DNA of 64,000 bases from Bacillus aquiflavi (lineage in GTDB: Bacteria; Bacillota; Bacilli; Bacillales; Cytobacillaceae), in assembly GCF_019915265.1 (NCBI RefSeq), contig NZ_CP082780.1, forward strand, positions 1,798,001-1,862,000, written 5' to 3'. The notes below the pieces were generated by a model, which saw nothing but the letters and a program-made list of their open reading frames with translations, was not told the DNA's origin and made no database searches. The translations under genes were made by a program, and so were the position numbers. Positions 17,222-26,885 of this stretch are shown piece by piece (position 1 is the first letter of the stretch; each line of letters starts with the position of its first letter).

Positions 17222-17623
17222 TTAGTTATAGTCGTATTCAATTGCCGTGACTTTCTCTAATAAGTTTTCAATGGTCCCAAAACTTTTACTTACTTCAGGT
17301 AGATGATAGAATGTGCTTGTCGTATCAAAGTTATTCACTTCCCCATCAGGTGAATATAGATAAATCTTTTTTCCTTGTCCTAGAGCAATCCCAAGCTTAA
17401 TATGACTTCCCTTTCCTGCTGGTAATATAACAATTATAAAATCTGATTCTAATACAGCATTTCTTTCTTGATGTCCAATACTTTTTAGATTTTCAAAAGT
17501 CGATGCTCTTTCATTTTGAGTCCAATCATATGTATGTGTGAAACCCTTATCTTTCAAATATTGGTTAACATAACGAACTGTTTCTTTGTCCTGAAAGCTC
17601 GATGCGACATAAAATTTACTCAT
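17222..17623 (-). CDS. Nucleoside 2-deoxyribosyltransferase-like protein
   Basis: 133 residues, Rossmann-like fold of the nucleoside 2-deoxyribosyltransferase/TIR-like superfamily: 'KFYVASSFQDKETVRYVNQY', 'HTYDWTQNE', 'ESDFIIVILPAGKGSHIKLG' and 'ALGQGKKIYLY'. The acidic residues expected after 'GSH' (K-L-G instead of the frequent V-E-L-G) are partly changed, so true transferase activity is uncertain. The fold is also used in NAD- or nucleotide-cleaving signalling enzymes, but nothing around it points to a defence role. Confidence 0.65.
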   Translation of the reverse strand: MSKFYVASSFQDKETVRYVNQYLKDKGFTHTYDWTQNERASTFENLKSIGHQERNAVLESDFIIVILPAGKGSHIKLGIALGQGKKIYLYSPDGEVNNFDTTSTFYHLPEVSKSFGTIENLLEKVTAIEYDYN

Positions 17624-17999
17624 TCAATCCTCCGCCTATGATAGAATATTTTAGTTTAACTTTTTAGTTTTAGATACGCCATCTTAGATTTGAAAATCGA
17701 CTTTAATATTTAATATTTAATTGTAATAGCTAAGGCTCCCCATTCCACTTTCTTGTTCTAGAGTATATATTTCATACGTTCTATCTATCATTTCTTTAAT
17801 TGTCCAATTTTTCGCAATCGAACTCTTTAAAAGGAATATCTTCATATCATAAAAACATCGGATTTATTGCACAAACCTGCCCGTTTTAGTTTTAGTACAA
17901 TCCCACGTACTTATAACATATTTTTCAAACTTTATTTAAAAGAAAGAATTTTGTCAATTATATTTTTATGCTACTAATATTGCAATCCATAAAACTAAA

Positions 18000-18345
18000 T
18001 CCGTCCTCTGCGAAGATTGGATTTAATTTCTTCTAAATGAGTCATGAAAGCACCGTCAAGAACGATACTAAACCTTTCGTTTAAAGATTTAAAGTCATAG
18101 GCTTCGGATAATTTATTATGATTTTCTATTTTCCAAAGAGCTTTAATGCCTTCACACTCCGTTTTCCATAACCAGTTATTTTTCCTTTATGATCTTTTGC
18201 CACGATACATTGTTCTGCTTGTTGTATTCTATTATGAAGGAAACGGCTTCTTTTATCTCCAAAAGCAGCTTGATCTAGTCGGACAAGTTCGAGAAATTCA
18301 GTTTTAGTATAACTGTTATAAGTTACATTCTGAAGGTGTTAAAAA
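18000..18345 (-). pseudogene. GNAT acetyltransferase N-terminal remnant joined to another remnant
   Basis: Reading down from about 18345 the minus strand gives 'SYTKTEFLELVRLDQAAFGD', 'RFLHNRIQQAEQCIVAKDHK' and 'GKITGYG', the start of a GNAT domain. It breaks off before the acetyl-CoA loop. In another frame the strand continues 'KALWKIENHNKLSEAYDFKS' and 'LDGAFMTHLEEIKSNLRRG', which I do not recognise. Several stops and frame changes make it non-functional. Confidence 0.5.
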
Positions 18346-18355
18346 AGATGATCGA
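18312..18355. repeat. Imperfect 44-bp direct repeat, copy 1
   Basis: Begins ACTGTTATAAGTTACATTCT and continues GAAGGTGTTAAAAAAGATGA; the same segment with a few substitutions recurs at 18898-18942. It overlaps the start of the GNAT remnant. It may mark an old duplication or a small mobile repeat. Confidence 0.6.
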
Positions 18356-18544
18356 AGCAACTAAAAATCTAATTGAATTTATATCATCATAGTTTTGCTA
18401 ATATGTAGTATTTATATTTTTTCAATTAAGTTGTATTTGATAGACTCCCTTTTTTATCATCCTGTTCGAAGTCTACTCTTCATAAAAATTTTCAACTTTT
18501 CTCTAGTCTTGTAAATTATTAAGTTTTTCTGAAAGGAACTGAGA

Positions 18545-18815
18545 AGAAATAAAATTAAACAAAGTCACTTATCTGAAATATCTCCGAAACGCTTATCTGA
18601 AATTCTAAACATTTCAATAAACCGTTCAAGAGAAGTTATTGCTCATGCCAAATACCATTAAATCCCTTCTATTGGGTCTAAACTCGCTAGTAATATCATT
18701 AATTTAAGATTCTATTCTTTCATTCTTTCACACCTTACAAATTTATTAGAAAAAAAGTTCGGATGCTGGGTAGGTTCATGTGTCGAAGAAATGGTTTAGG
18801 GGAAGTGTTAACTTC
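18545..18815 (+). pseudogene. Helix-hairpin-helix protein remnant (Cdd1/pathogenicity-locus-like)
   Basis: The plus strand reads 'RNKIKQSHLSEISPKRLSEI', 'INRSREVIAHAKYH', stop, 'IPSIGSKLASNIINLRFYSF', and later 'KKFGCWVGSCVEEMV', stop. 'IPSIG-x-KLA' is a helix-hairpin-helix and 'GCW-x-x-x-CVE' resembles the end of small Bacillus helix-hairpin-helix proteins of the Cdd1 type. Multiple stops make it a pseudogene. Confidence 0.45.
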
Positions 18816-18897
18816 TTTGTCATTTTTACTCATCCTTTCTTGAAAAATTCAATGGTACCTTGATTCATTAAGATTTTTAGATTCTTTCCTTCTATCC

Positions 18898-18942
18898 ACT
18901 GTTATAAGTTTCATTCTGAAAGTGTTAAAAAAGATGATCAAA
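18898..18942. repeat. Imperfect 44-bp direct repeat, copy 2
   Basis: ACTGTTATAAGTTTCATTCT then GAAAGTGTTAAAAAAGATGA, matching 18312-18355 with few differences. Confidence 0.6.
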
Positions 18943-19043
18943 TTAACTTAAAACAACAAGTATGTTTTACGATGATTTGTTTGTTTTAGTTTAACAGTTA
19001 TATCCTTAAACTAACAATAATTTTTAATTGTATGAAATTATAA

Positions 19044-19069
19044 AAGCCTAATTATGACAAATTAGGCTT
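19044..19069 (-). terminator. Hairpin at the 3' end of the ABC permease gene
   Basis: AAGCCTAAT / ATTAGGCTT stem with the permease stop codon (19052-19054) at the junction of the loop and the 3' arm, followed by TTTTATAATTTC on the minus strand. Probably the terminator of this gene. Confidence 0.5.
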
Positions 19070-19657
19070 AGCTTCATTTAAGACCAATGAAATTTCGAAA
19101 GTTGATTGCTTGTTAAAAAACAAGATTATATTTTGCCCGAAAGTCACTTGGTCGTTTTGGAGTATGTTTGTCAATATTATTCCTCCAAATGCGAGTACGA
19201 AAAATAAGATTAAGTTTGCCATTTTTGATTTTATATAACCATACTTAAAAATTAACGGGAAAGATATTGAAAAAAACAATGTAACAGCAACGATGCCACC
19301 AATAAACCCGATCGGATTAAAAAAAATGATATTAGGGAAATTTAACATATTTACAATAAAATAGATCGAATAAAATAAAAGAATTGCATATGCAGTAAAT
19401 ACATATATAGATACATACTTTGATAATACAATTGTATTTTTCTTAATTGGAAGACTGTTAAGTATAATATCGCTATTATTTTTATCTTCTAACGAGCTTG
19501 CACCTAAAATTAATTGATAAGTGACTGCTAATATTCCCACTGTTAATCCTATAGATCCCATGCTTGACAGGGTAATTGTAAAGAAAATAATTAATAAAAC
19601 TGATAATTTCAATGTTCTCTTTTGCATTAAAATATCTTTTTTAATAAGATGATACAC
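19052..19657 (-). CDS. ABC-2 type transporter permease
   Basis: 201 residues with about six membrane segments and no soluble domain, in the pattern of the small ABC2_membrane_5 permeases ('DKNNSDIILNSLPIKKNTIVLSKY' is the typical cytoplasmic loop with 'SLP.-K-x-x-I'). These permeases export or resist unknown compounds with a separate ATPase. The partner ATPase gene just upstream (overlap of 17 bases) is truncated, so the system is probably dead. Confidence 0.7.
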   Translation of the reverse strand: MYHLIKKDILMQKRTLKLSVLLIIFFTITLSSMGSIGLTVGILAVTYQLILGASSLEDKNNSDIILNSLPIKKNTIVLSKYVSIYVFTAYAILLFYSIYFIVNMLNFPNIIFFNPIGFIGGIVAVTLFFSISFPLIFKYGYIKSKMANLILFFVLAFGGIILTNILQNDQVTFGQNIILFFNKQSTFEISLVLNEAKPNLS

Positions 19658-19978
19658 GATTATCGCTCCTTTTAATAGAAAACACCATAATATCTTCTAA
19701 TGTTGGCTTTTCGATTATAACGGAATCCCCCATTTGTTTCATTACTTCTTTTTTATTTTTTGATAACGCTTCAAAACCGTAATTGTTTTCCTTAATGCCA
19801 ATAAAGCTGTTATGATGAGACGTAGTCAAAGCTTCTTTATTTCCTTTGACAATACAATATTCCTCTAAAAGCTCATCTTTCGTTTTACTTAAAAGAATCT
19901 CACCGTCATTAATGAATGTAATAAAATCTGCAACCTTTTCTAAATCAGATGTAATATGTGTTGAGAAGAATATTGATA
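19641..19978 (-). pseudogene. ABC transporter ATP-binding protein, C-terminal fragment
   Basis: Only the last ~110 residues survive: 'IFFSTHITSDLEKVADFITF' is the H-loop and the stretch after Walker B, followed by 'INDGEILLSKTKDELLEEY' and a C-terminal extension ending 'EDIMVFSIKR'. Walker A, signature and Walker B are missing. The break lies next to the terminator of the neighbouring reductase operon, so a deletion joined the two regions. Confidence 0.75.
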
Positions 19979-19987
19979 AGAAGGAAA

Positions 19988-20017
19988 AAAACACCTCAAA
20001 AATTATTTAGGTGTTTT
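19988..20017 (-). terminator. Rho-independent terminator of the HgdB-like/activase operon
   Basis: AAAACACCT / AGGTGTTTT stem with a T-run on the minus strand, 27 bases after the HgdB-like stop codon. Confidence 0.75.
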
Positions 20018-20043
20018 CCATCCTTGTCCTTGAATTGAATTGT

Positions 20044-21669
20044 TTACATAGTTTTCATCATCTTTTCTCTCTTTATTTTTGCTAATAAAAGCTTATTAGA
20101 CAAACTAGAGATGTTATAAACAGCATTTGCTGCCGTGCTTGCTGCGATGTGGCGACGATGAGAATATTTTGTCGTACATAGCGATTGAAGCTTATCAACT
20201 GTCACTCCTTTATTCATTAACGCTTCTTCAAACTCCTTTTGAGCAGCTTGTTTTGCTTTAAAAAGCATCATTTGGATTCGGCTGTAAACGTTTATTGCCC
20301 CATCCCCTGTCGTTTCAATCGGCAGAAAGATTGCTTCTGGATGAATTTCGGTTATGAATGATTGAACACCGTCAGATACACCAGATGAAGGCATGCACCC
20401 AAAAGGTTTTACAGAAATTGTCATGTTCACTTTTCGTTTTATTACGTTAAGAATAAGCTTGCCGACTTCCATATGCCCTTCTCCGCCTCTTACATTGTTG
20501 TTATAGTGTTCGTGGGCAACTTTGGCGATTTCATCCATATTAGGCAGCTCATAATCGCTCAACCCGATGGCTTTTGCATACATTTGAAACATTATTCTTA
20601 TGATACGATCTGCCAATTGTAGCATCCGAAGGCGCAGCTGCGGGTTTTTCCCTTCCAAGCCATGGCGACCAGTGTCATTACGGCGTAAGGCCAGCCGTTT
20701 CTTAGTATCATGCCGCCCTTCCCAAATTAAAAATAAAATCCAGGCTGTTACTGACTGTACTTCTACTTCGGCTCCTTCCTCTTCTAAAAACTGCTGTAAT
20801 CGATAGTTGCCGTCCCCCTCTGTTGTCATTGCCCAAAATTCCCCGATAATACTCACTTTTGGTTTCACAATCGTTCGATCTATTTTGACAGTACGAAGCT
20901 CCTTCCGACAGCGGTAAAGCGCATGGAGCAGTGACTTCCTCTTCTGAAAGGTTTCATATAAATATTGTTTACAGCGCTCGAGAGCTTTATTTGTTGCTCC
21001 AGCGACTGCTTCATAAGGTCTAATGCGATAACCGACAGCATTTAAAATATCTCCGACTAGAACGGCTTTTAAAAACGTAAGGAAAAAAGAGCTGTCCAGC
21101 TTTAAAGCTGATTCTTCACCTGTAGCCTGCTTTAAACCGCTCTGCTGCTGAAAAAGAAGTACACGAAACCCATCAAATCCAGCATCTCTAAGCGCCTTAC
21201 GGTATTCAGTTACATAAGTCCCAAAGCGGCATGGACCGCAAGAACCGCTCGTCATAAAAAGATAATTTTGAACAATTTCTTCTTTTGTTTTACCTCCTAC
21301 ATCCCTTAAATGAGTAAGGTATTTAATTAAATTCCCAACGGTAAAATAAGTCGGATTGCATTGTCCCCGATTGCCAAATTCCTTCCCAAAACGCAATGAC
21401 TCTGTATCAGGGCACTCCATATGTTTTACCCGATATCCTAACCCAGCAAGCGCACCTTCGATCAAATAATCGTGTGCCATTGTTAGCCCGCCAAAAAGGA
21501 TCGTAGTGGAATCTTTATCCTTGGAAAAAAATTTTCTTGGAACAGGATCAAACCATTGTGTCTTTGTTTCGTTTAAACCTAGTAACTCTTCTTGTTGCGC
21601 TCTAAAACGATTTAACTCATCCTCAAATAACTGGACAGCATTTGTTTGCTTTTTTTTTTTCATTTTCAC
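20044..21669 (-). CDS. HgdB-like 2-hydroxyacyl-CoA dehydratase D-component family protein (COG3581 type)
   Basis: About 541 residues. It belongs to the Fe-S family of 2-hydroxyglutaryl-CoA dehydratase subunits and double-cubane proteins. 'MTSGSCGPCRFGTYVTEYRK' gives closely spaced cysteines, 'FGNRGQCNPTYFTVGNLIKY' another, and 'SVKPFGCMPSSGVSDGVQS' a third, consistent with Fe-S cluster ligands. The substrate is unknown. It lies 9-20 bases after the giant activase gene and would receive single electrons from it in an ATP-dependent way. The start is uncertain: GTG at 21669 is spaced 11 bases from AAGGAG, an ATG 6 bases later begins an 11-A lysine run. Oxygen sensitivity would be expected. Confidence 0.75.
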   Translation of the reverse strand: MKMKKKKQTNAVQLFEDELNRFRAQQEELLGLNETKTQWFDPVPRKFFSKDKDSTTILFGGLTMAHDYLIEGALAGLGYRVKHMECPDTESLRFGKEFGNRGQCNPTYFTVGNLIKYLTHLRDVGGKTKEEIVQNYLFMTSGSCGPCRFGTYVTEYRKALRDAGFDGFRVLLFQQQSGLKQATGEESALKLDSSFFLTFLKAVLVGDILNAVGYRIRPYEAVAGATNKALERCKQYLYETFQKRKSLLHALYRCRKELRTVKIDRTIVKPKVSIIGEFWAMTTEGDGNYRLQQFLEEEGAEVEVQSVTAWILFLIWEGRHDTKKRLALRRNDTGRHGLEGKNPQLRLRMLQLADRIIRIMFQMYAKAIGLSDYELPNMDEIAKVAHEHYNNNVRGGEGHMEVGKLILNVIKRKVNMTISVKPFGCMPSSGVSDGVQSFITEIHPEAIFLPIETTGDGAINVYSRIQMMLFKAKQAAQKEFEEALMNKGVTVDKLQSLCTTKYSHRRHIAASTAANAVYNISSLSNKLLLAKIKREKMMKTM

Positions 21670-21690
21670 TTTTATGCCCACTCCTTTTTG

Positions 21691-24600
21691 TTATTCAGAA
21701 ATTGCCTTTTTCGCTGTAAATTGACTTGTCCGTTCTCCGTGCATTAATTCAAGACGCTTTTTTTCAATAAGCCGTTCTAGTTCTTCCTTTTTGCGTGCTA
21801 AATCTTGAAGCCGTTCTTCATGAAGTCCTAAACTATGCGCATACGTTTTTACCCGGATTTTAATCGAACCGCTCGGTTTATTCGCATCGATATCGTGCAG
21901 AGCGGAATAAGGCGTACCCGCTGTAGAAATAATTGAATCAATTAAACCGTATGTCGGCGCATCATGCCCACATTTAAAGCTCGATAAATCGAGGACAGCG
22001 ATATTTGGATGGCGGGCGGCAAATTTAGCTGCCCACACTTTTTGAACGCTGTTTGAACTAAAGTTTTCCGGCCATACATCAGTTACTTCAAGAGCAGACT
22101 GAACTCTATTACTTTCCAAATCAGCTTTAAAAAATCGGCGCAGCCATGCTTCATCTTTTGGGATCGAACGCATCGAAAGAATCGGATAGCCAAGAACTTG
22201 AAACTCATCTAATACAGAATGATTTAAACCTGGATCAGAGTGATATGGGCGGCCAATCATAAGAATCGCAAGCTTGTTCTCCTTTTCAACCTGCTCTAAA
22301 ATGATTTTTCCTCTTTCTTGCATTTCCTGATCAAACAGCTCCATTGCTTTCCATGCTTCTTCAACCGCAAAATCGCTTTCATCCTCCGTTATTTTCAGGA
22401 AATCTTTAAATGCCTCGAAAAGCTGTTTTTTCAGTAAATTTGTTTCTGTAAATGTCATAGCAGGATCAAAGTACGTAATTCCTTTCGCTTTAAAAAAGTC
22501 CGTTTCCTTTGTAAATGCCGCTTTAATTACATTTGGAGCGCCTGCCACGATCGGACAGCTCGCTGAATCCGTCACATTGTTCAAATGGGTCGGAATATGG
22601 GTAATACACGGGAAAAAGATGGCATTTAACGGCTTATTCTCTCGATGGTGTTTAAAAAGTAGATTATGGACATGTGCCTGCGCTACTTTAGATGGGTAGC
22701 ACGGATCGATCGAGCCGTACTTCCCCCCCTCCTGCCACATTTCTTCACTCGTATAGTCACTAAATACAATCCCGCGTTCACTAATGCCGAGCGTTTCAAA
22801 ATAAGTTCGCCAAAAAGGAGCTGTAGTCCAAATATTAAGAACTTTTGGAATACCGATGCGAAGCTCCTTTCGCCATTGGAGTGCCTCAGCTGATGAACGT
22901 TGAAATCCGCGAGTATATTTCTTTCTTCTCGTCCCGAGCCAGCCTGATTTTACTTTCACATCCTCAATGGTTTCCCCAGCTTCCGGAAGCGGCGCAGCAT
23001 GATAAAAATGCTGGAACATGCGGCGTCCTTCATATTCCACTAAATTCGGGTATTGTTTTTTCAACTGTTTCCGTTCTTGCGTTAACTTGATCATCGCTTC
23101 TTTATCTTCGACCGTCCCCTTTTCACAGCTAAAACCGGAAATATACCGGGCAGTTTGACCATCAGGAGTCGACGTGTCGATAAATGTGCGACTGCAATGA
23201 TTTGGACAAAAGTTGCACTTTGTTGATTCATCATTTCGTGAGCGATACTGCATTCCAATCGCTGCATCAATACCGAGAAAGGTCGAATACCCTCTCCGTT
23301 TCACTACACGAAGCGTCTCCATCGCCGCTCCGATTGCACCTGCTTCACCTGTATGAGGGTGAACATATACTTCTGCATCTGGAACCCGTTCTTTAATATA
23401 GTCTACTTGCGCTTTCACAGCAGCTAAATTATGCTGCGTCCCACCTTGAAGAACAAATTTTCTTCCAAGCTCAGCCATCCGTGGAATTTGAACGACATAC
23501 TGCCAAATATTTTTTGGCAATACGAGCGCCAGCCCTGCTAATAGTTCCTCTTTTGCATATCCTTCTTTTTGAAAATTGACTCGATCTGAGTCAAGAAAGA
23601 CGGCACAGCCGTAAGAAAATTTTGGGCTTAATTCAGCATTAAAGGCTGTGTTAGCATACTCTTCGATTGGAATTCCAAATTGGTCAGCCATTGCCTGAAG
23701 TAGCATTCCATTTCCAGCGGAGCATTGATTGGACAATCGAAAATTCCGAATATCTCCGTTTTTAAGAAAAAGTACTTTAATATCTTGTCCACCCACATCA
23801 CAAATCACGTCAATATCACCGAAAAAATGAACAGCACTCATCATATGTGCTACAGTTTCGACGATATTTACATCTGCTTTCAACGTTTTTTCCAACACAT
23901 CAGCGGCATACCCTGTCGCACCAAAGCCAATGACTTCAAGCTTCGCACCAGCTGAGTATATTTTGTCGCGAATTCGTGCGAGAAGCTCTTTCGTATCTTG
24001 AATTGGATTTCCTTTAGACAGCTGATATTCTTTTAACAAAATGTTCCCTTCCGTATCGACTAGTACAGCCTTTGAGGATGTTGAACCTCCATCTAGACCA
24101 ATCACTGCTTGAATCGTTTCATCCGGTTTAAATAAAGCGGGAACGAATTTCGGAATACGATATTTACGTCGAAATTGTTCTAACTCGATTTTGTTTTTTA
24201 CGAGGGGAGCACCCGCTTTTTCACCGAGCTTTGCTTTACGACCGTGTGTAATAAATGTTTTTAAAGCTTCAATTCCTTTATAAATCCCTACTTCCGCGGG
24301 TTCATGCATCCCGTAAATCGCAGCGCCATAGGCAGCGTAATACTGGGCATTTTCCGGGATGAAAATTAACTCTTCTAGCGGAACTTCTTTCGGATAATCG
24401 TAGCCTCGTTGTTTCCATGATTCTGGTATTCTTTTTCGCCAGCATTGCTGCAAAAAAGGTAAATATGTATTCGGTCCGCCTAATAACAGCACTTTGTGCC
24501 GCAAAGTATTTCCACGTGTCAAAACGGAAAGATTTTGCATAACAATCGCATCTGCTAAAGAACACATAATTTCTGTTGATGGGATGCTGCTTTTCACTAG

Positions 24601-25171
24601 ATTGACAATATCAGTTTCCGCAAAGACACCACATTTAGCTGCGACATGATGAAGCTTGGCATCATTAAATTCAAGCTTTGCGACTTCCTCTTCTGGCATT
24701 CCGACCTTTATCATGCACTTATCAATCGTTGCGCCGGTGCCTGAAGCGCATTTATCATTCATCGACGTAATCGCCTGCTTATCTCCCGTTTCTTTATTCT
24801 CTTTAAAAATAATAATTTTCGCATCTTGTCCGCCTAGTTCAATCACACTGCCCACATCAGGATGAAGTTGTTCCACTGACATCGTAACAGCATTTACTTC
24901 TTGGACAAACTTAGCTCCGATATACTCAGCAATAGAGCTGCCTCCTGAGCCTGTAATAAACACGCGGATATTTTCTTGTTTTATGTTTGGAAACTCATTT
25001 CCGATGCGGATTAAAAAATCAAGCACCATTTCAGCTTGTTTCGTATGGTGCCCGCTGATAATCCGACCAAAGAATGTTCTTATTGTTTGGATGAATGACA
25101 GTCGCCTTTACGGTCGTTGAACCCACATCAATTCCGATAAACAAAGAATTGATGCCATTGCTGTCTTCCAT
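21691..25171 (-). pseudogene. Giant 2-hydroxyacyl-CoA dehydratase activase-type ATPase (tandem BadF/BadG + DUF2229), one frameshift
   Basis: True start is ATG at 25171 (GGAAG upstream), giving 'LFIGIDVGSTTVKATVIHP', then the frame breaks at a GGG run (plus-strand CCC 25051-25053): removing one base restores 'YQRHHTKQAE' and joins the 1112-residue remainder. Domains: ASKHA ATPase 1 ('GSGGSSIAEY', 'VIELGGQDAK', 'NDKCASGTGAT' Fe-S cysteine), ASKHA ATPase 2 ('VIGLDGGSTSSKAVL', 'CDVGGQDIKV', 'NQCSAGNGML'), then a DUF2229 region with 'CNFCPNHCSRT' and 'LRIGIPKVLNIW'. Such proteins drive electrons to very low potential using ATP. The remainder is open for 1112 codons, so the break is recent, a sequencing error, or compensated by recoding. 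The partner HgdB-like gene follows. Confidence 0.75.
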
Positions 25172-25255
25172 ATTATCACTTCCTTTGTAAGCTGATGTGA
25201 ATGAATTTATTATATGGAAAACATAACAATATATACGTAGTGAAAACTGAAATAA

Positions 25256-25290
25256 AAAAACCTTGCCAATAATGTAATAAAAGGCAAGGT
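25256..25290 (-). terminator. Terminator after metallophosphoesterase
   Basis: ACCTTGCC / GGCAAGGT 8-bp stem with a T-run on the minus strand, 15 bases after the stop of the metallophosphoesterase gene. It separates that gene from the activase operon. Confidence 0.8.
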
Positions 25291-25304
25291 GAAGAAGTTT
25301 GCTA

Positions 25305-26117
25305 TCAAATTTCATGGAACGTAATTTCGGGACGACTCCCAATCCGAATGTTGACACCTGTTTGTCCAAGCCCTTCACTAATATAAAACGGTTTTCCACC
25401 GTGATAGTGAAGCCCTTTAATCATATTCATGCGGACGAGCTTTCCCATTTTCATTAAATGATAAGGCTTCGGCCAATGAATTTGGCCACCGTGAAAATGA
25501 CCTGATAATAAGTAATCAAACGGTATATCTTCCATCTCAAGGACTACATTTGGATCGTGTGTTAAAACTAAATTATACCCTTCTGGAACACCAGAATACG
25601 TTTTTTTAACATCACTATGATTCGTACTATAATTATCGATCCCAATTATATTTAAATGCTCCCCACGAACATGAAGCGACACATGCTCGTTTTGTAATGT
25701 TTTGCAACCATTGTTTTCAAGTGTTCTTTTCAAAGTTTCAAAGTTTTTACCTTTTAAAACATAGTCATGATTACCAAAAACAGCATAAATCCCGTATTGG
25801 GGGTTTAATTTTTCAAGTACTTGAAGATAACCTGTTAGTTTAGGAATACTGCGTTTACGATCGAGGTAATCTCCGGTGAGAGCGATGAGATCTATAGGCT
25901 GTTTCGAAACCATCGTATATAGTTCTGGGGGGGTAATTGAAATATTTTCAAGGTGCATATCAGAAAGGTGTAGAATCTTTCTATTTCTCTCTGAAACTGT
26001 CACATTTGGACGGGGAACGAAAATCGTATTTACGTTCACATTTCTTGTATTCTTATTCGCCTTAATGAAAATAAACGCTAAAAAAGCAAGCACAATTAAA
26101 ATAAGATAAAATCCCAC
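25305..26117 (-). CDS. Membrane-anchored metallophosphoesterase (YkoQ/YaeI-like)
   Basis: 270 residues. An N-terminal membrane segment (about residues 2-19) precedes a calcineurin-like domain with all five motifs: 'HLSDMHLE' (50-57), 'GDYLD' (82-86), 'GNHD' (115-118), 'LTHDP', and 'SGHFHGGQ'. The ending 'GLGQTGVNIRIGSRPEI' is typical of the YaeI/YkuE/YkoQ branch, members of which act on lipid-linked or surface phosphate compounds. A YkoP-like gene and a YkoN-like glycosyltransferase lie just beyond, matching the B. subtilis ykoN-ykoP-ykoQ neighbourhood, so a role in cell-envelope lipid metabolism is likely. Confidence 0.85.
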   Translation of the reverse strand: MGFYLILIVLAFLAFIFIKANKNTRNVNVNTIFVPRPNVTVSERNRKILHLSDMHLENISITPPELYTMVSKQPIDLIALTGDYLDRKRSIPKLTGYLQVLEKLNPQYGIYAVFGNHDYVLKGKNFETLKRTLENNGCKTLQNEHVSLHVRGEHLNIIGIDNYSTNHSDVKKTYSGVPEGYNLVLTHDPNVVLEMEDIPFDYLLSGHFHGGQIHWPKPYHLMKMGKLVRMNMIKGLHYHGGKPFYISEGLGQTGVNIRIGSRPEITFHEI

Positions 26118-26234
26118 TTTTATACCCCTCCCTCTATTTATTATAATCGCAAATAGGAAGAAGTCCTAGTGGGAGTTGGTGGTAACTGGTTTAAAATGGG
26201 CTTTTATATTTCTTTAATAGCTTTTCTTTAGACA

Positions 26235-26750
26235 TCAATAAATAAACAGGACGATGTTTTTAATTGAAATAGTTGAACATGAAAGTAATAAAATAGGCAG
26301 CTGCGACAGCTTTTTTAACGATGAATACAATTTGTTTTTTGGCAAGGCACATTCAAATCCAAGCTGAGTAAATCCATTATCAATAAGTGTAATTCCAATT
26401 ATTCCTTTTATTTTAGCTTGCTCTGGATGATACACAATAAATGTAGCTAAATGAGGCATTGACTTCATCACTTGTCTAAAAATAACTTTCCCCTTCGATA
26501 ATTCATTGTTCATCTTATCAAGATCTTGTAGTAGCTTTACATTATGAAAGTGAATTTTGAGTAAAATATCGTTTTTACCAATCACTGTTCCATCGCCTAA
26601 AGCGACTGTTCTTCCTTTATAACGCGTTAATCTAACACGAAAAATCCCTTCCTCTTTTTCTGGACAAATGTATTGAAGTCGAGTGAATGAAAAAAAATAA
26701 ACCGGATCTAAATATTTCCAAATTGTTAAACAGATCGGACGAAGCAACAC
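26235..26750 (-). CDS. YkoP-like protein of unknown function
   Basis: About 171 residues. It starts at GTG (V-LLRPICLTIW), preceded by AAAGGAG and AGAGGAA; the longer frame from a TTG at 26771 places its codons in the ribosome site. Features: 'RYKGRTVALGDGTVIGKNDI' and 'LLKIHFHNVKLLQDL', as in B. subtilis YkoP, followed by 'GIIGITLIDNGFTQLGFEC'. No catalytic residues are known. It stands divergently from the glycosyltransferase and upstream of the metallophosphoesterase on the same strand (117-base gap). The C-terminal ~20 residues are hydrophobic. Confidence 0.65.
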   Translation of the reverse strand: MLLRPICLTIWKYLDPVYFFSFTRLQYICPEKEEGIFRVRLTRYKGRTVALGDGTVIGKNDILLKIHFHNVKLLQDLDKMNNELSKGKVIFRQVMKSMPHLATFIVYHPEQAKIKGIIGITLIDNGFTQLGFECALPKNKLYSSLKKLSQLPILLLSCSTISIKNIVLFIY

Positions 26751-26885
26751 GTTTCCTCTTTCTCCTTTCAATAAACTGTCAGTTTGATGTCAGTATTTTT
26801 TGTTTAAAAAAGAGGAAATATAAATGGGAAAGTTTAGATTGATCTGCCGAACATTTATTAAGAAAGAATAAAGGGCTTGGTTTAT

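Larger units (their letters stand above)
17624..19044. other. 1.4-kb decayed region
   Basis: No intact gene. It contains at least two decayed reading frames (GNAT-like remnant on minus, helix-hairpin-helix protein remnant on plus) and a 44-base imperfect direct repeat (18312-18355 and 18898-18942), each annotated separately. Confidence 0.6.

Noticed and set aside
17222-17623. TIR-like or defence NADase
   Set aside because: The fold resembles the superfamily but no effector, sensor or defence neighbours are present; it stays a deoxyribosyltransferase-like protein.
22666-24865. Several plus-strand open frames of 60-90 codons across the activase gene
   Set aside because: All are antisense to a continuous conserved protein and show no own start signals.
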